64,000 nt of DNA, taken from Streptomyces sp. NBC_01210. GTDB taxonomy: Bacteria; Actinomycetota; Actinomycetes; Streptomycetales; Streptomycetaceae. Positions 62,795 to 64,000 of this stretch are shown piece by piece. Location of the stretch: positions 1,364,001 to 1,428,000 of the forward strand of contig NZ_CP108549.1 of the NCBI RefSeq assembly GCF_036010325.1, written 5' to 3'. The notes under the pieces were generated by a model. That model made no database searches. It had not been told where the DNA came from and saw only the letters and a program-made list of their open reading frames with translations. Position 1 is the first letter of the stretch. Each line of letters opens with the position of its first letter. The position numbers and the translations under genes were made by a program.

Positions 62795-62978
62795 CCTCGA
62801 ATTCGCCGGTACCCGGGGGCCTACGCAATGAGTGGGTCATGCCCACGGTGATGTACCGGTCGCGCATGCCCAGGGCGTGTCCAGCGGATCTTGGTCGTCC
62901 GCGGTGGGCCTTTCCCCACCCGCCTCTTCCCGTAACTGGGGGCAGCCCCCAGACCCCCGGACGCCCAAGGGGGAGCGT

Positions 62979-63025
62979 CCTCAATCGCCGGCGGGGCTGC
63001 CATGCAGCCCCGCCGGCGATTGAGG
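62979..63025. repeat. Long perfect palindrome of a common Streptomyces repeat
   Basis: A 22-base-pair perfect stem (62979-63000 with 63004-63025) and a 3-base loop. The surrounding GC-rich sequence (CAGACCCC left, GGGGTCTG right) extends the pairing. I recall this CCTCAATCGCCGGCGGGG type of palindrome as frequent between genes in streptomycetes. It may work as a terminator in both directions. Confidence 0.8.
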
Positions 63026-63161
63026 CGCGGGGTCTGGGGCGGAGCCCCCCCACGCGGCGGAGCCGCACATCGGCACAGCGGGAAGGGGCGGCGTGGGGGA
63101 GATCTCGCCGCAGGCTCCCGAGATCCAAGCACGGCCAACACCGTCGCGTGGGTGAAACGCG

Positions 63162-63207
63162 CGTCGCCGCCTGCGGTGAGGAGACGTCCTCACCGCAGGC
63201 GGCGACG
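63162..63207. terminator. Terminator of the NRPS-MbtH operon
   Basis: A 21-base-pair perfect stem (63162-63182 with 63187-63207) with a 4-base loop, 15 bases after the mbtH stop. Confidence 0.88.
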
Positions 63208-63221
63208 TGGTTCCAGGAGGG

Positions 63222-63431
63222 TCAGCCCTGCTGCGCGATCAGGCTCGTGGGCCGCAAATCGGTCCAGTTGGCCTCCACGTAGGCAAGGCAGGCGTCCCGG
63301 GTGTCCTCTCCGAAGACGGTCCGCCACCCCGCCGGCACCTCGGCGAAGGACGGCCACAGCGAGTGCTGGTTCTCGTCGTTGGTCAGGACCTTGAAGCGGC
63401 CCTGCGGGTCCTCGAACGGGTTGGTGGTCAT
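63222..63431 (-). CDS. MbtH-like NRPS accessory protein
   Basis: 69 residues with the family signature [25 protein letters not shown] then [14 protein letters not shown], including the two conserved Trp. MbtH proteins bind and activate adenylation domains. The ATG overlaps the NRPS stop, so it is made with that NRPS. Confidence 0.96.
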   Translation of the reverse strand: MTTNPFEDPQGRFKVLTNDENQHSLWPSFAEVPAGWRTVFGEDTRDACLAYVEANWTDLRPTSLIAQQG

Positions 63432-64000
63432 GCGTTCTCACTCCTCATGGACATTACGGTGAACAGCTCCGAGAGCGGCTGTTCCGGGTCGGCTGCCACC
63501 TTCCGCAACAGCACCTGAAGTTCGTCGGCGAGTCGGCGCGCTTTGGCGCGGCCGAGCAGCTCGGTGGCGTGGATCAGCTCGCAGTGCACGGGCCCGTCGC
63601 CGCGCGGCTCGTAGAAGCTGAGCGTCAGCTCCGCCCTCGCCGAGCCGGTGGGCACGGCGTGGAACGAGCCCATGCCGCCCTCGAGTTCGTCGAGGTCGGC
63701 CTGCTCATGGTGGATCACCATGACCTGCGGTCCCTCCGGGGGCAGTCCGGTCACCCGTTCGACCTCGTCGAACGGCACGTCCTGCCGGTCCAGGGCGCCG
63801 AGCGTCGTCTCCCGCACCCGGGTCAGCAGCTCCGCGAAGGTCGGGTCCCCCGCGGTGTCGGTGCGCAGCACCACGGTGTTGAAGAAGCAGCCGACCAGGT
63901 CGGCCAGTTGGTCGTCGGCGCGGCCGGCGACCATGGTGCCGATGGGCAGGTCGGTGCCCGCACCGTGGGCGGTGAGCAGTGCCGACAGCGCCGAGTGCAG
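63428..64000 (-). CDS. NRPS, C-terminal end of a condensation-type domain (cut by right edge)
   Basis: About 190 residues reach the edge. [27 protein letters not shown] is the late core motif of a condensation domain, followed by [28 protein letters not shown]. The protein ends 25 residues after the domain, with no thioesterase or carrier. So the final domain of this NRPS is condensation- or epimerisation-like. It belongs to the siderophore cluster. Confidence 0.9.
   Translation of the reverse strand: MHSALSALLTAHGAGTDLPIGTMVAGRADDQLADLVGCFFNTVVLRTDTAGDPTFAELLTRVRETTLGALDRQDVPFDEVERVTGLPPEGPQVMVIHHEQADLDELEGGMGSFHAVPTGSARAELTLSFYEPRGDGPVHCELIHATELLGRAKARRLADELQVLLRKVAADPEQPLSELFTVMSMRSENA

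Overview
The window is high-GC actinobacterial DNA, almost certainly a Streptomyces chromosome. The evidence is codon use, frequent GTG starts, tight GTGA/ATGA gene overlaps, a tuf3-type EF-Tu, and iron boxes of the DmdR/IdeR type. No tRNA, rRNA or CRISPR array was seen.

Layout. (1) 1-2802 is core chromosome: tuf3 (cut by the left edge), a TVP38/DedA-type membrane protein and uppP. (2) 2803-31648 is a foreign island of about 29 kb inserted in the 3' end of uppP. The last 126 bases of uppP, including a 27-base identical core, recur at 31655-31784. The left arm of the island (2.8-9.9 kb) is scrap: fragments of a MazG-like protein, a carbamoyltransferase, an IS110 transposase, a group II intron, a Y-family polymerase and an AfsR-like regulator, plus a complete ISL3-type element with a frameshifted transposase. 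Two intact toxin-antitoxin pairs (AbiEii type and VapBC type) lie among them. (3) 9.9-31.4 kb of the island is a biosynthetic gene cluster that I could not match to a known product. A leftward operon encodes a short-chain dehydrogenase, acyl-AMP ligase, ketosynthase III, ATP-grasp ligase, PLP decarboxylase, ACP, a cysteine-less ketosynthase, two acyl-CoA dehydrogenase-like proteins, a MATE exporter, a phosphopantetheinyl transferase, a stand-alone condensation protein, P450, ferredoxin and a histidine ammonia-lyase. A lone carrier protein is encoded on the opposite strand in its middle. A divergent rightward operon encodes two paralogous glycosyltransferases, a nucleotide-sugar dehydrogenase and an epimerase. 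The ATP-grasp, decarboxylase and ACP trio resembles butirosin BtrJ/BtrK/BtrI, suggesting an amino acid is loaded on the ACP and decarboxylated there. Histidine ammonia-lyase would supply urocanate. The product is inferred to be a glycosylated amide.

(4) 31.8-46.4 kb is core chromosome again: two small proteins, an RlmG/RsmC-type methyltransferase, flavin reductase, an apolipoprotein N-acyltransferase, a TetR regulator facing a frameshifted FAD monooxygenase, a uracil-DNA glycosylase, a peptide-binding lipoprotein, two SDR genes, and a DUF3037/HipA-kinase pair.

(5) 46.8-64 kb is an iron-regulated siderophore cluster with four iron boxes. One box precedes an isochorismatase gene followed by a second arginine operon (argCJBD). 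Another precedes an N-acetylglutamate synthase-like gene. The pair at 57.7-57.8 kb serves the leftward FecCD-type uptake transporter (with an amidohydrolase and a small unknown protein) and a rightward heterodimeric ABC transporter. An IS30 element separates this from a leftward NRPS (cut by the right edge) and its MbtH protein. The arg genes and NAGS point to dedicated ornithine or arginine supply for a siderophore. The rest of the catechol pathway, if present, lies beyond the right edge.
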